DNA of 64,000 bases from Alkalitalea saponilacus (GTDB taxonomy: Bacteria; Bacteroidota; Bacteroidia; Bacteroidales; Marinilabiliaceae): NCBI RefSeq assembly GCF_900168165.1, contig NZ_FUYV01000007.1, positions 1-64,000 on the forward strand, written 5' to 3'. A program made the position numbers and the translations under genes. Below the pieces are notes generated by a model that did not search any database, had not been told where the DNA came from, and worked only from the letters and a program-made list of their open reading frames with translations. This document shows positions 41,101 to 48,387 of the stretch, piece by piece (the first letter of the stretch is position 1; each line of letters begins with the position of its first letter).

Positions 41101-42212
41101 TTAATCCTGAAAAGCTCATCGCAAGCAACAGTAATTTCCCGGTCAACCTGACAGAAAAATATATACACGGACAAAGGCAAAAAGGCGAAATAGGTAAAAA
41201 CTTTCCCATCAGGTTAAAACATGATGAAAATTTTTTCTCACTAAAGATTTCTTCAATGAGTTACCCTATGCCTGATGAAAAGATTTTCTATCAATTGATT
41301 GGCATAGATGAAGTTCCTCAACCTGTCCCAAAGGGGAATGAAATCTTTTATACCAGCATTCCGCCAGGGAAATATGTTCTTAAACTCTTTCAAGGTGAGT
41401 CGATCCCGGTAGAGTTTAAAATAATAGTAACACCTCCATTCTGGAAAAGATGGTGGTTTCAATTGGTATTATTTGCATTTTTACTTGGTCTGACATTCTT
41501 CTTTTTACATCAATACATTAATAGAATAATTGCCGAAAAAAAAGCAATTGAAACCGAACAAAAACTGTTGAGAAGCCAAATGAATCCCCATTTTATATTT
41601 AATTCATTAAGTGCCATTCAAAGCTTCATATTTTCCAATTCACCTATGGAAGCCGGGCGATATCTTTCAAAGTTTTCGAAATTGATAAGACTCACGTTAC
41701 AGCACACGAGGGAAACCTTCATCCCACTGCAAAACGAAATTGAGTCGCTTCAATTTTATCTTGACCTACAAAAACTCCGTAGAAACAACACTTTTGAATA
41801 CCACATTCATACAAATGGATTGGAGACCAGCTCCATTGCACTGCCTCCTATGATGGTGCAGCCATTTACTGAAAATTGCATAGAACATGGGTTTACCGAG
41901 ACAAAATCGGATGGCAGGATAGATATCACATTTGCATTATTACAAGACAATTTAAGAATAGAAATCTTAGACAATGGAATTGGGGTAAACGAGTCGCTTC
42001 GAAGAGCAAAAAAAGATAAATCACATGAATCACTGGCTTCCATTATAACCCGAGAACGACTGGAAACTTTTAAACAGAAAAAAAACAATTATTATTTAAC
42101 CATAAAAGATTGTTCAGAGCTAAATATACCTAAACATCCTTCAGGAACCTTAGTTACAATCATGGTGCCTATTACAACAATCGAAGAAACAAAATCCATT
42201 AAAGGAAAATGA
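38139..42212 (+). CDS. Two-component regulator propeller sensor histidine kinase, LytS type
   Basis: The 1357-residue protein has a signal peptide (1-24), two seven-bladed periplasmic propellers made of reg_prop repeats (blade ends such as FIWIATDKGLCRYDG, SVWIGTNGGGLNR, NIWAGTTNGGVNKI), a Y_Y_Y domain (about 1010-1090), one membrane helix (about 1107-1127) and a LytS-type kinase with the phospho-acceptor in MNPHFIFNSL (H1151) and an ATPase domain (MMVQPFTENCIEHG, LDNGIG). It should sense an outside signal, often a glycan, and phosphorylate the LytTR regulator encoded next, whose ATG overlaps its stop (ATGA). It is divergent from the LytTR/GLUG gene. Confidence 0.88.
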   Translation: MYRIKTISSIILLSLFMGEVIYSQTIRQEKYARFFNLQLGDGLPFGQILDIIQDQSGFIWIATDKGLCRYDGINFIHYLPYETDTLSLPHSFVSSLSIDDQNNLYVGTHKGVVVYNRNNETFDKVPSPNSDSFSHDIIRKIIMSGSDTIFAAAVNGVLNRYIISENKTDYYYHSPPQQPYYTYHGLYKDRDGNIWTGGRMTGLHKLDVSNNHWQQIHLHLADGSERQPDVADFFIDSNGNGWLGSINGFYSVDLQNNLLTKLFGSSTFSILENEPGELWLGTGHGLVHFNANKNSFTIYNHDPNDKYSLVNNHINILMKDRQGNMWIGTKNGISAFSKIINHPYHVRLIPGNEESLSHNHVTSLLEEKDGSVWIGTNGGGLNRWHLNENRIDVIRKEGATGKSLISDRVSALAHDKEGYLWIGLWEGRGFNRLNPATLEIEDHRINPSSLRSDWYNDFLNDSEGRFWLGVWGHKGIVNYDRQNRRILPPDLAHIHQPYNQAIHHIINDGVNIWAVTNRNVIYRHCETSDKFTPYWHAAEFDPAFPYPRPSYASEGNYNKFSNTISAAANNGSVVILTDQHLLYRDNNNPDEPFNSIFTNTENSPLSKTHTIIAGEVPETWHAISNEDIYLIDTKNKKLIPFINKKDFPVDIKQISAAVTKGQKLYIFGDNYLFKYDLINHRFFDEPVTFEMTERDKIEKLQAFNENLFIIAGNGLFVPSEENQWEWLGLQGKYQKGLNARRLLSFTTDSLSNSIWLGTENGLYKLIRNKNKADKIVELSGLKNRQILSLAVDKHQKIWAGTDSGLVSVNPLDLSISYHNRTPEDRLACHLITFLKEDKNGNIWAGTTNGGVNKINVKNLSITHFPGNESDISGFKGITARSYKETRDGTIWIGACGLNRFNSTENSFSRYPVPNEFPCDIINSIVEDNNGYLWLAMEYGVVRFNPQNGDFIRVSPEKFGLPLFTTYHTSILHSSGNLIFGGSNGVIRFNPEKLIASNSNFPVNLTEKYIHGQRQKGEIGKNFPIRLKHDENFFSLKISSMSYPMPDEKIFYQLIGIDEVPQPVPKGNEIFYTSIPPGKYVLKLFQGESIPVEFKIIVTPPFWKRWWFQLVLFAFLLGLTFFFLHQYINRIIAEKKAIETEQKLLRSQMNPHFIFNSLSAIQSFIFSNSPMEAGRYLSKFSKLIRLTLQHTRETFIPLQNEIESLQFYLDLQKLRRNNTFEYHIHTNGLETSSIALPPMMVQPFTENCIEHGFTETKSDGRIDITFALLQDNLRIEILDNGIGVNESLRRAKKDKSHESLASIITRERLETFKQKKNNYYLTIKDCSELNIPKHPSGTLVTIMVPITTIEETKSIKGK

Positions 42213-42958
42213 GCGCAACAACTGAAACCATAAAGACCTGCATCATAGATGATGAATTGCCTGCAAGAGACAACCTAAAGGCAATGCTAAATGCATTATG
42301 TCCAAACATTGAAATCGTTGGTGAGGCAGAGAGCGTTTTAACCGGATTAAAATGCATTAGAACTCATCGACCCCAATTGATTTTTTTAGATGTCCAAATG
42401 ACTGATGGAACAGGTTTTGATCTGCTTAACAGATTGGAATTTGATAATTTTAATCTCATATTTTTAACGGCTCACGATGAATATGCCATTAAGGCCTTCA
42501 GGTATTCGGCCATAGATTATCTGTTGAAGCCATTAGACCCGGATGATTTAATCAACTCTGTAAAAAAAGTTGAAAAGCACATCCAACACATAAACAAAGA
42601 AAAAGATATACAGTACGATAATATTGCTAATGGGAAAAGAATTATTCTGAAGACATCCGACAATATATACATTGTTAATATTGATGAAATCATTCGTTGC
42701 GAAGCCAACTGCAACTACACAACATTTTTCCTACATGGAAACCAGAAAATCATGGTTTCCAAAACACTTAAAGAGCAGGAGACTATTCTTTTACCTCATG
42801 GATTCTTTCGCACACATCAATCTCATCTGGTAAATCTTCAACAAATTGTTCGAATTAATAAGTCTGATGGGAACAGTGTAGTTATGAGTGACAACTCTCA
42901 TGTACCGGTCTCCTCACGAAAAAAAGATGATCTGATCCACAAAATTGAATCACTCTAA
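42209..42958 (+). CDS. LytTR-family response regulator
   Basis: The 249-residue protein has a receiver domain (residues 8-125) with the acidic pair IIDDE, the phospho-acceptor in LIFLDVQMTDG (about D57) and K in LLKPLD, and a LytTR DNA-binding domain (about 150-248; FFRTHQSHLVNLQQIVRINK and HVPVSSRKKDDL). It pairs with the kinase upstream, with which its start overlaps by 4 bases. Its end is 2 bases from the end of the convergent rlmD gene. A natural target is the divergent LytTR/GLUG locus, but this is a guess from position. Confidence 0.9.
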   Translation: MSATTETIKTCIIDDELPARDNLKAMLNALCPNIEIVGEAESVLTGLKCIRTHRPQLIFLDVQMTDGTGFDLLNRLEFDNFNLIFLTAHDEYAIKAFRYSAIDYLLKPLDPDDLINSVKKVEKHIQHINKEKDIQYDNIANGKRIILKTSDNIYIVNIDEIIRCEANCNYTTFFLHGNQKIMVSKTLKEQETILLPHGFFRTHQSHLVNLQQIVRINKSDGNSVVMSDNSHVPVSSRKKDDLIHKIESL

Positions 42959-42960
42959 AC

Positions 42961-44370
42961 CTATCTCCTCTCTAGCAACACCACGTTTTCAACGTGGTGT
43001 GTATGTGGAAACATATCTACCGGCTGAACTTTTGCAACCCGATAACGAATATCCAGTAAATTAATATCGCGTGCCTGGGTGGCCGAATTACAACTCACAT
43101 AAACAATCTTGTCGGGTGCTGCATTTAAGATGGTTTCAACCACATCTGAATGCATACCGGCGCGAGGTGGGTCGGTAATGATGACATCCGGACGACCATG
43201 TTGCTCAAAAAGTGTATGTGTCAGCATATCTTTCATATCTCCGGCCAAAAATATGGTATTATCAATGCCATTGATTTCAGAGTTTTTAATTGCATCTTCA
43301 ATGGCCTCCGGAACATATTCAATTCCCACAACTTTTTTGGCATTTCGCGCGATAAAGTTGGCAATGGTGCCTGTTCCTGTATACAGATCATATACTGTTT
43401 CATCGCCGGTTAAGCCCGCAAAATCACGAGCAACTTTGTAAAGATTGTATGCCTGCTCTGAGTTTGTTTGATAAAATGACTTAGGGCCAATTTTAAATTT
43501 TAAATCCTCCATGGATTCAAAAATATGATCACGACCGGCAAAGAGCTTCACATCCAGATCAGTAATGGTATCATTGGCTTTATTGTTGATTACATACATC
43601 CATGAAGTAACTTCGGGAAACTTTGAAATCATATGATTGAAAAGATCTGCACGAGACAAGCTATCATCATTAAAAAGCGATAAAATAACCATAACCTCAC
43701 CGGTGGATGAAGTTCTGATGATGAGTGTGCGCAAATAACCAGCTTTAGCTCGTATGTCGAAGAACTCAAGACCTTTCTCAAGTGCATATTCCTTAATTGC
43801 CAAACGAATCTGGTTTGAAGGATCACTTTGAAGATAACACTTCTCAACATCAACTACTTTATCGAACATTCCAGGAATATGAAACCCTAATGCATCACCA
43901 TCGGTAATTTCATCACCGCTGTCAATCTCCTCCTGAGTAAGCCAGCGTTTATTGGAAAAAGTAAACTCCAGTTTGTTGCGGTAAAAACGTTCGGCATTTG
44001 AAGCAAGGATGGGCATGACTTCAGGAATTTCCACCTTTCCGATTCTCACCAGATTGTTTTTCACCTCCCTTTGTTTGTAAAATAACTGTTCAGTGTAAGG
44101 AAGTGCCTGCCATTTGCATCCACCGCAAACACCAAAATGCGAACAAAACGGATCTACACGCAAATCGGAATAGTAATGAAAACGAATTGGAAAACCTTCA
44201 TAGTAGTTTTTTCGCTTTTTATTTACCTGAACATCGACAATATCCCCTGGAATGGTTTGGGTAACAAATACCACCTTGTCGTTAATTTTGCCAAGGGATT
44301 TGCCTTCGGCAGCTACATCGGTAATGACCAACCGTTCAAGTAACGGTTTATTTTTTCTGGAACGTCCCAC
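42961..44370 (-). CDS. rlmD: 23S rRNA (uracil-C5)-methyltransferase, RlmD/RlmCD type
   Basis: The 469-residue protein has an N-terminal TRAM domain (VTDVAAEGKSLGKI... IPGDIVDVQV), a 4Fe-4S cysteine cluster (FCSHFGVCGGCKW and a later VEKCYL) and a SAM methyltransferase domain with GPKSFYQTN, VYDLYTGTGTIANF, VIITDPPRAGMH and the catalytic cysteine in YVSCNSATQARD. It methylates a uridine of 23S rRNA; whether U1939, U747 or both cannot be told. The start is a GTG at 44370, the first codon of a conserved-looking N-terminus, with a TATATTTG box 22 bases upstream. Confidence 0.9.
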   Translation of the reverse strand: MGRSRKNKPLLERLVITDVAAEGKSLGKINDKVVFVTQTIPGDIVDVQVNKKRKNYYEGFPIRFHYYSDLRVDPFCSHFGVCGGCKWQALPYTEQLFYKQREVKNNLVRIGKVEIPEVMPILASNAERFYRNKLEFTFSNKRWLTQEEIDSGDEITDGDALGFHIPGMFDKVVDVEKCYLQSDPSNQIRLAIKEYALEKGLEFFDIRAKAGYLRTLIIRTSSTGEVMVILSLFNDDSLSRADLFNHMISKFPEVTSWMYVINNKANDTITDLDVKLFAGRDHIFESMEDLKFKIGPKSFYQTNSEQAYNLYKVARDFAGLTGDETVYDLYTGTGTIANFIARNAKKVVGIEYVPEAIEDAIKNSEINGIDNTIFLAGDMKDMLTHTLFEQHGRPDVIITDPPRAGMHSDVVETILNAAPDKIVYVSCNSATQARDINLLDIRYRVAKVQPVDMFPHTHHVENVVLLERR

Positions 44371-44391
44371 TTAATCTTTTTTTTGGTGCCG

Positions 44392-44399
44392 CAAATATA
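44392..44399 (-). promoter_or_regulatory. Candidate -7 promoter box of rlmD
   Basis: TATATTTG on the minus strand matches TAnnTTTG and lies 22 bases before the GTG start. No clear TTTG at -33. Confidence 0.4.
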
Positions 44400-44402
44400 T
44401 CA

Positions 44403-44431
44403 AAAAATGCCATGAATGAAATGGCATTTTT
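44403..44431. repeat. Inverted repeat between divergent rlmD and queF-like genes
   Basis: AAAAATGCCAT and ATGGCATTTTT pair perfectly over 11 bases with a 7-base loop. It looks like a terminator hairpin but sits between two divergent genes and their candidate promoter boxes, so it may be an operator or an insulator. Confidence 0.5.
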
Positions 44432-44434
44432 ATT

Positions 44435-44442
44435 TACCTTTG
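44435..44442 (+). promoter_or_regulatory. Candidate -7 promoter box of the queF-like gene
   Basis: TACCTTTG matches TAnnTTTG; transcription from here would give a leader of about 110 bases before the ATG at 44560. Confidence 0.4.
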
Positions 44443-44559
44443 CCGTTTGTTTGAATAAAAACACGAAATTCTCCTTTTATATTGTAAGGTTTAGAAGAAA
44501 AATCATAAAAATTACATTTTTATGAACTGATTGTAATCAATTGATATTTTAATAATATA

Positions 44560-45000
44560 ATGGAAAGAAAAACGCTTACTTACAAAGACATTGACGCCTC
44601 CATCCTAAAATCGCTTCCGAATCCAACAGGCGAGGCATACGAGATTAAAATCAAAATTCCTGAATTTACATTTTTGGGAGTAAAGGAGCAGCCTGATTTT
44701 GCTGATGTTTTTTTAACCTTCTACCCCAAGAAGAAAATCATTGAGCTGAAAGCATTGAAACAATATGTTTATCATTTACGAAACATTACTGTTTCATATG
44801 AGCGACTAATTAATGTATTTTACGATCACATTATGGAAGCTTATGAACCTGAGCGCGTAAGAGTGGTAATGGTTTTTAACCCAAGAGGCGGAATCAGTTC
44901 TAAGCTAACCATTGATTCGGACTGGAAAGTTCGTGGTGGGGAGGAAAAGTTTGGCGACTGGAAAAACAATATGGAAGATCAGTGGACTGTGACGCTTTAG
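44560..45000 (+). CDS. QueF-like T-fold protein without the catalytic cysteine
   Basis: The 146-residue protein has the T-fold and the general motifs of the one-domain QueF reductases, which reduce preQ0 to preQ1 in queuosine synthesis: PEFTFLGVKEQPDFADV, IELKALKQYVYHLRN and FNPRGGISSKL. In QueF the first motif reads FTSLCPxTGQPDF, with the catalytic cysteine; here that position is glycine. The second motif RNHxxFHE reads RNITVSYER, losing the histidines. The nucleophile needed for the thioimide step is thus missing, so a standard QueF reaction is unlikely. Either it has another function or binds without turnover. Annotation as queF from overall similarity would mislead. Confidence 0.65.
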   Translation: MERKTLTYKDIDASILKSLPNPTGEAYEIKIKIPEFTFLGVKEQPDFADVFLTFYPKKKIIELKALKQYVYHLRNITVSYERLINVFYDHIMEAYEPERVRVVMVFNPRGGISSKLTIDSDWKVRGGEEKFGDWKNNMEDQWTVTL

Positions 45001-45178
45001 ATGTTGAGATGTTTGAAGTTTAAGGTTAGAAGTTTAAGGTTGAATTTTCGTTTTTAATTCTAAAATACACTTTTTGGCAAAAAGATGTTTTGTCCATATT
45101 GAGGATTAAAGTTGACAGACATTATACATTTTCTTAAAACTTTACCGAACAACACCGATAAAACACTGAATATAAATA

Positions 45179-45211
45179 CAACAAAGCACGAATATAATTC
45201 GTGCTTTGTTG
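45179..45211. terminator. Perfect 15-bp hairpin between convergent genes
   Basis: CAACAAAGCACGAAT-ATA-ATTCGTGCTTTGTTG is perfectly paired. It lies between the queF-like gene and the DUF5723 gene, which converge, so it could end both transcripts, though a T-run is short. Its core GCACGAAT/ATTCGTGC is also the core of island elements at 2748-2799. Confidence 0.6.
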
Positions 45212-45237
45212 CTTATATAAAATCGATATCAGACAAA

Positions 45238-46671
45238 TCAATACAGATTAACCATAGGTCGGTCTCTGTATCCATGACGACCAAAAATCAGATTCAACCC
45301 AAAGCGGATGCTTAAATCACGCTGATTTGGAAACATCATAAAAGGATCGTTGTCATCAATATACACATCGGCATATTTAGTGGGGATATAATCTGCCATC
45401 ATATAAAATTGCAATGGACCTCCCAGTATGGTAAAACCGGCTCCCAGCCCATTGCCACCATTAATACGATAGCTGTAATTCATATTAAAAGCCACAAAAG
45501 TTAATGGTTGTACATTGGCTGAGAGATTAAAGTCCTGAGTGAAATTGTATTTCTGAAACAGGCTTCTTGAAAGCAGACCAAAGGACAGATAGTGCGTGAG
45601 ATTGTACTGAGCTCCCAGATACATTCCCGGGGTTAAAGGAGTACGGAATGAACCATGTCCAACCTGATAATCGATAATTGATTTAATAGAATCTCCAATG
45701 GCTTCAAAAGCCTCTTCCCAATCATCCTTGTTATCACCATCAATTTCCACTCCGTCAAATGTATATTTTCCATTAAATGAAAGTGTATTGATATCGTGTT
45801 TCCAAGTTATAAAACCAAGATTATGGAATGCAGCCGAAAACGTCCAGTCGTCTGAGAGTTTATAAACAGCACCAAAATCAAAAGCAATTCCCGGGTTATT
45901 AAATCCGGTCAGATATTTCAAAAAATCATCACCGTCAAGATCTTTTCCGTCAATAGATTCAGGAAAATCGCCGGGCGTATCTGACTCTTCAACCTCAATT
46001 GGTGCAGAAGAGTAAACCGTGCCATCAACTATCAAGTCCCAGTGTGTACGATTTGACTCAACAATAAAAGTGCTGATATCGGTCAATGCTGCAGCGTGTC
46101 CAAAAAGAGGTTTGATATTAATTCCGACAGTAAGATATTCATTCCATTCCCTGCTGTATCCAAAATTAAGTTCCTTGTAGGAAAAACTTTTTATGCGCAT
46201 TGTTGACAGATCGAGTCTTTGTCCATCTGGGAATCCATTTTCAGGAATTTTAAATAAGTCAGATGGCAACCCAAACTGGATTCCATTTCGGAATCCCACG
46301 TTTAAGGAGAAGTAATCCCTTCCATACCTGAAACCAAGCCCCAAAAGATCTATATCCTGGTAAAAATTAATGGTGGTTGATTTGCCTATTTGGCGATACA
46401 ATTTATCATAGTCGAACCTGGAACTGATGGGACTTAAGTATTCTCCCCCATGTCTTTGGAGAATTGTAGAAAATGCCACATCGCTTTGCATCATTAAATT
46501 TAACGATGGAAGAGAAACATAAGCATTCGCTCTTGGCTGCATAGCCGGGTTGATATGAGAAGACTGAGGAATGGTCTCCATAAAGTACAACCCCATGGGG
46601 GATTGTGCTTTAACTGTAGTTGAAACAATGAAAACCAAAGTAATTATATATATTTTCTTTCTAAAACTCAT
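45238..46671 (-). CDS. DUF5723-family outer-membrane protein
   Basis: The 477-residue protein has a signal peptide (1-22, ending STTVKAQ), an N-terminal SSHINPAMQPRANAYVSLPS as in DUF5723 proteins, and alternating beta-strands up to the last residues (LSIRFGLNLIFGRHGYRDRP), which suggests an outer-membrane barrel. It is probably in one transcript with the lipoprotein gene (54-base gap) and the PorE-like gene upstream. A role in the outer envelope or in T9SS is plausible from this context but not shown. Confidence 0.75.
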   Translation of the reverse strand: MSFRKKIYIITLVFIVSTTVKAQSPMGLYFMETIPQSSHINPAMQPRANAYVSLPSLNLMMQSDVAFSTILQRHGGEYLSPISSRFDYDKLYRQIGKSTTINFYQDIDLLGLGFRYGRDYFSLNVGFRNGIQFGLPSDLFKIPENGFPDGQRLDLSTMRIKSFSYKELNFGYSREWNEYLTVGINIKPLFGHAAALTDISTFIVESNRTHWDLIVDGTVYSSAPIEVEESDTPGDFPESIDGKDLDGDDFLKYLTGFNNPGIAFDFGAVYKLSDDWTFSAAFHNLGFITWKHDINTLSFNGKYTFDGVEIDGDNKDDWEEAFEAIGDSIKSIIDYQVGHGSFRTPLTPGMYLGAQYNLTHYLSFGLLSRSLFQKYNFTQDFNLSANVQPLTFVAFNMNYSYRINGGNGLGAGFTILGGPLQFYMMADYIPTKYADVYIDDNDPFMMFPNQRDLSIRFGLNLIFGRHGYRDRPMVNLY

Positions 46672-46725
46672 TATGCTATTTTTTGGTTGTTCAGGCTTAC
46701 TTTATACTTAATTGTTTTTCGTTGG

Positions 46726-48375
46726 TCATGGAATTTGTCCTTCCAAATCAAAATTAAAAACAGTTTCTAAACGGGCATCTTCAAAAAGCTTTATAAATAC
46801 AGAACCATTTTCAGGTGTTGCCAGAGTTGTCTCCAATATGATCTCCATCGCCTTTTCATCAATAAATTTATTGATCTGATCTCTGTTAACAGATATTTTG
46901 AAACTTTCCTTTACCGAATTCAGAACCCGCAATTCCTCATTTACCATAGCTGCCGGTATTACTGTACTTGGGGGTATCAATGTAGAAATTCTGTTCCCGT
47001 CAATGTCTACCACCCACGCTTCAACACTGGCATTTAAAGGCAACCAACTGGTGAAATCAAAATATAGATTCACCTCTTTCATTCGCCTAACCTCCTCTTC
47101 ATCATCTCCAATTATATCGAGGAAATCAAATTCAATGGTATCTTTTCGTGCGTATTTCTCAGTACGAAACCACATTGGAATTTCAATAATGAGATCGGCG
47201 CGTAGTTGATCAATAATCCCCATAAAATTTTGTTTGCCATCATCATCCGGATTTGATGTTGCAAATAAATCGCACAACATTTTAACAGGATATCCATTGC
47301 CAATCTCTATGATATTTGAATTGGCCTTATTTATATAAGGACTAAGAGTACTAATTCTGGGTTGAACCGGTGGTCCATAAACCGCAGGGTTAACCTGCAT
47401 GGTTAACTCGTCACCATTGAATAAATTCAGCAACCAATCATATTGATCAGGATCAGTCTCCTCCTCTTTATAGAAACGTACATTGTTTGCCGTAACAAAA
47501 AAAGGCACTCCAATGGAGTTTTCCACTTCTACATTGAGGATAAAATCTCCAAATTCGATTTCGTCAATCAAATCAAGTTCTTCAAAAGCATCAAAAGTGA
47601 GTGATGCATTCAGTTCCTCCGATTCCTGGACACCAAAATAACCGAAAGTGATTTCCGGTTGCATCCCGGTTAAGCTAAAACTCAGATCAATGTTCTCAAT
47701 TTCTGCGTTAGGATTGTCTGGAGTAAAAGATGTAATCACATTGATGTAGCTAAATTCCTCTCCGGGAACCATATCCGGATCCTGATTAAAATGGATTTCA
47801 TGATTGGCTAGGGAATAGTCAGAGACAGAAAAGTGATTGCTTTCAGGCGTTACTATATGTGAAAACGTTAATCCATCACCATTTTCATCTTGAACTTCAG
47901 GAATCGAGATATCAATCTGACCAGACTCATCTGTAGGGAATACCACATACATATTCAGTATCCCCTGGTTCAAAGTTAAACTGTCGTATCGAACATCACC
48001 CCTGTGATTCATCTGAACTTTTTGTGAAAACTCAATAGAATTGGCTGATTTTAATGAAGTGGAGCGAAGAGAGAAGTAATCCCAGTTTGCATCTACATCA
48101 TTGAGCTTTACAAGCTCTTTCCAATCGATATATACCTCTTCACGATATTTCAATGAAATTAGGCCATCTTCACCAATGTGCAGAATATCCTCATCAATAT
48201 CATCGAGGAAATCGGCCAGGTTAAATCCGATTTTCGCAAAAGGGCCTGCAAGCCCGACCTCACGGTTATCGTCAGAGTTGTCGAGATTTACATAAATGTC
48301 ATCTTGCTTACATCCGTAAAGTAATAGGCCAAACATGCAGCACAGAATCATCCAGTTTATTCTATATTTAATCAT
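46726..48375 (-). CDS. Lipoprotein of unknown function
   Basis: The 549-residue protein starts with a lipoprotein signal (MIKYRINWMILCCMFGLLLY then GCKQDD; lipidated cysteine at residue 22). The mature protein is acidic and beta-rich; no family is recognised. It is placed between the PorE-like OmpA gene (12-base gap) and the DUF5723 gene, in the same direction, and is likely part of an outer-membrane complex with them. The acidic residues right after the cysteine (KQDD) may allow surface display in Bacteroidota, though the exact export signal is not certain. Confidence 0.7.
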   Translation of the reverse strand: MIKYRINWMILCCMFGLLLYGCKQDDIYVNLDNSDDNREVGLAGPFAKIGFNLADFLDDIDEDILHIGEDGLISLKYREEVYIDWKELVKLNDVDANWDYFSLRSTSLKSANSIEFSQKVQMNHRGDVRYDSLTLNQGILNMYVVFPTDESGQIDISIPEVQDENGDGLTFSHIVTPESNHFSVSDYSLANHEIHFNQDPDMVPGEEFSYINVITSFTPDNPNAEIENIDLSFSLTGMQPEITFGYFGVQESEELNASLTFDAFEELDLIDEIEFGDFILNVEVENSIGVPFFVTANNVRFYKEEETDPDQYDWLLNLFNGDELTMQVNPAVYGPPVQPRISTLSPYINKANSNIIEIGNGYPVKMLCDLFATSNPDDDGKQNFMGIIDQLRADLIIEIPMWFRTEKYARKDTIEFDFLDIIGDDEEEVRRMKEVNLYFDFTSWLPLNASVEAWVVDIDGNRISTLIPPSTVIPAAMVNEELRVLNSVKESFKISVNRDQINKFIDEKAMEIILETTLATPENGSVFIKLFEDARLETVFNFDLEGQIP

Positions 48376-48387
48376 AATCCCTATTTT

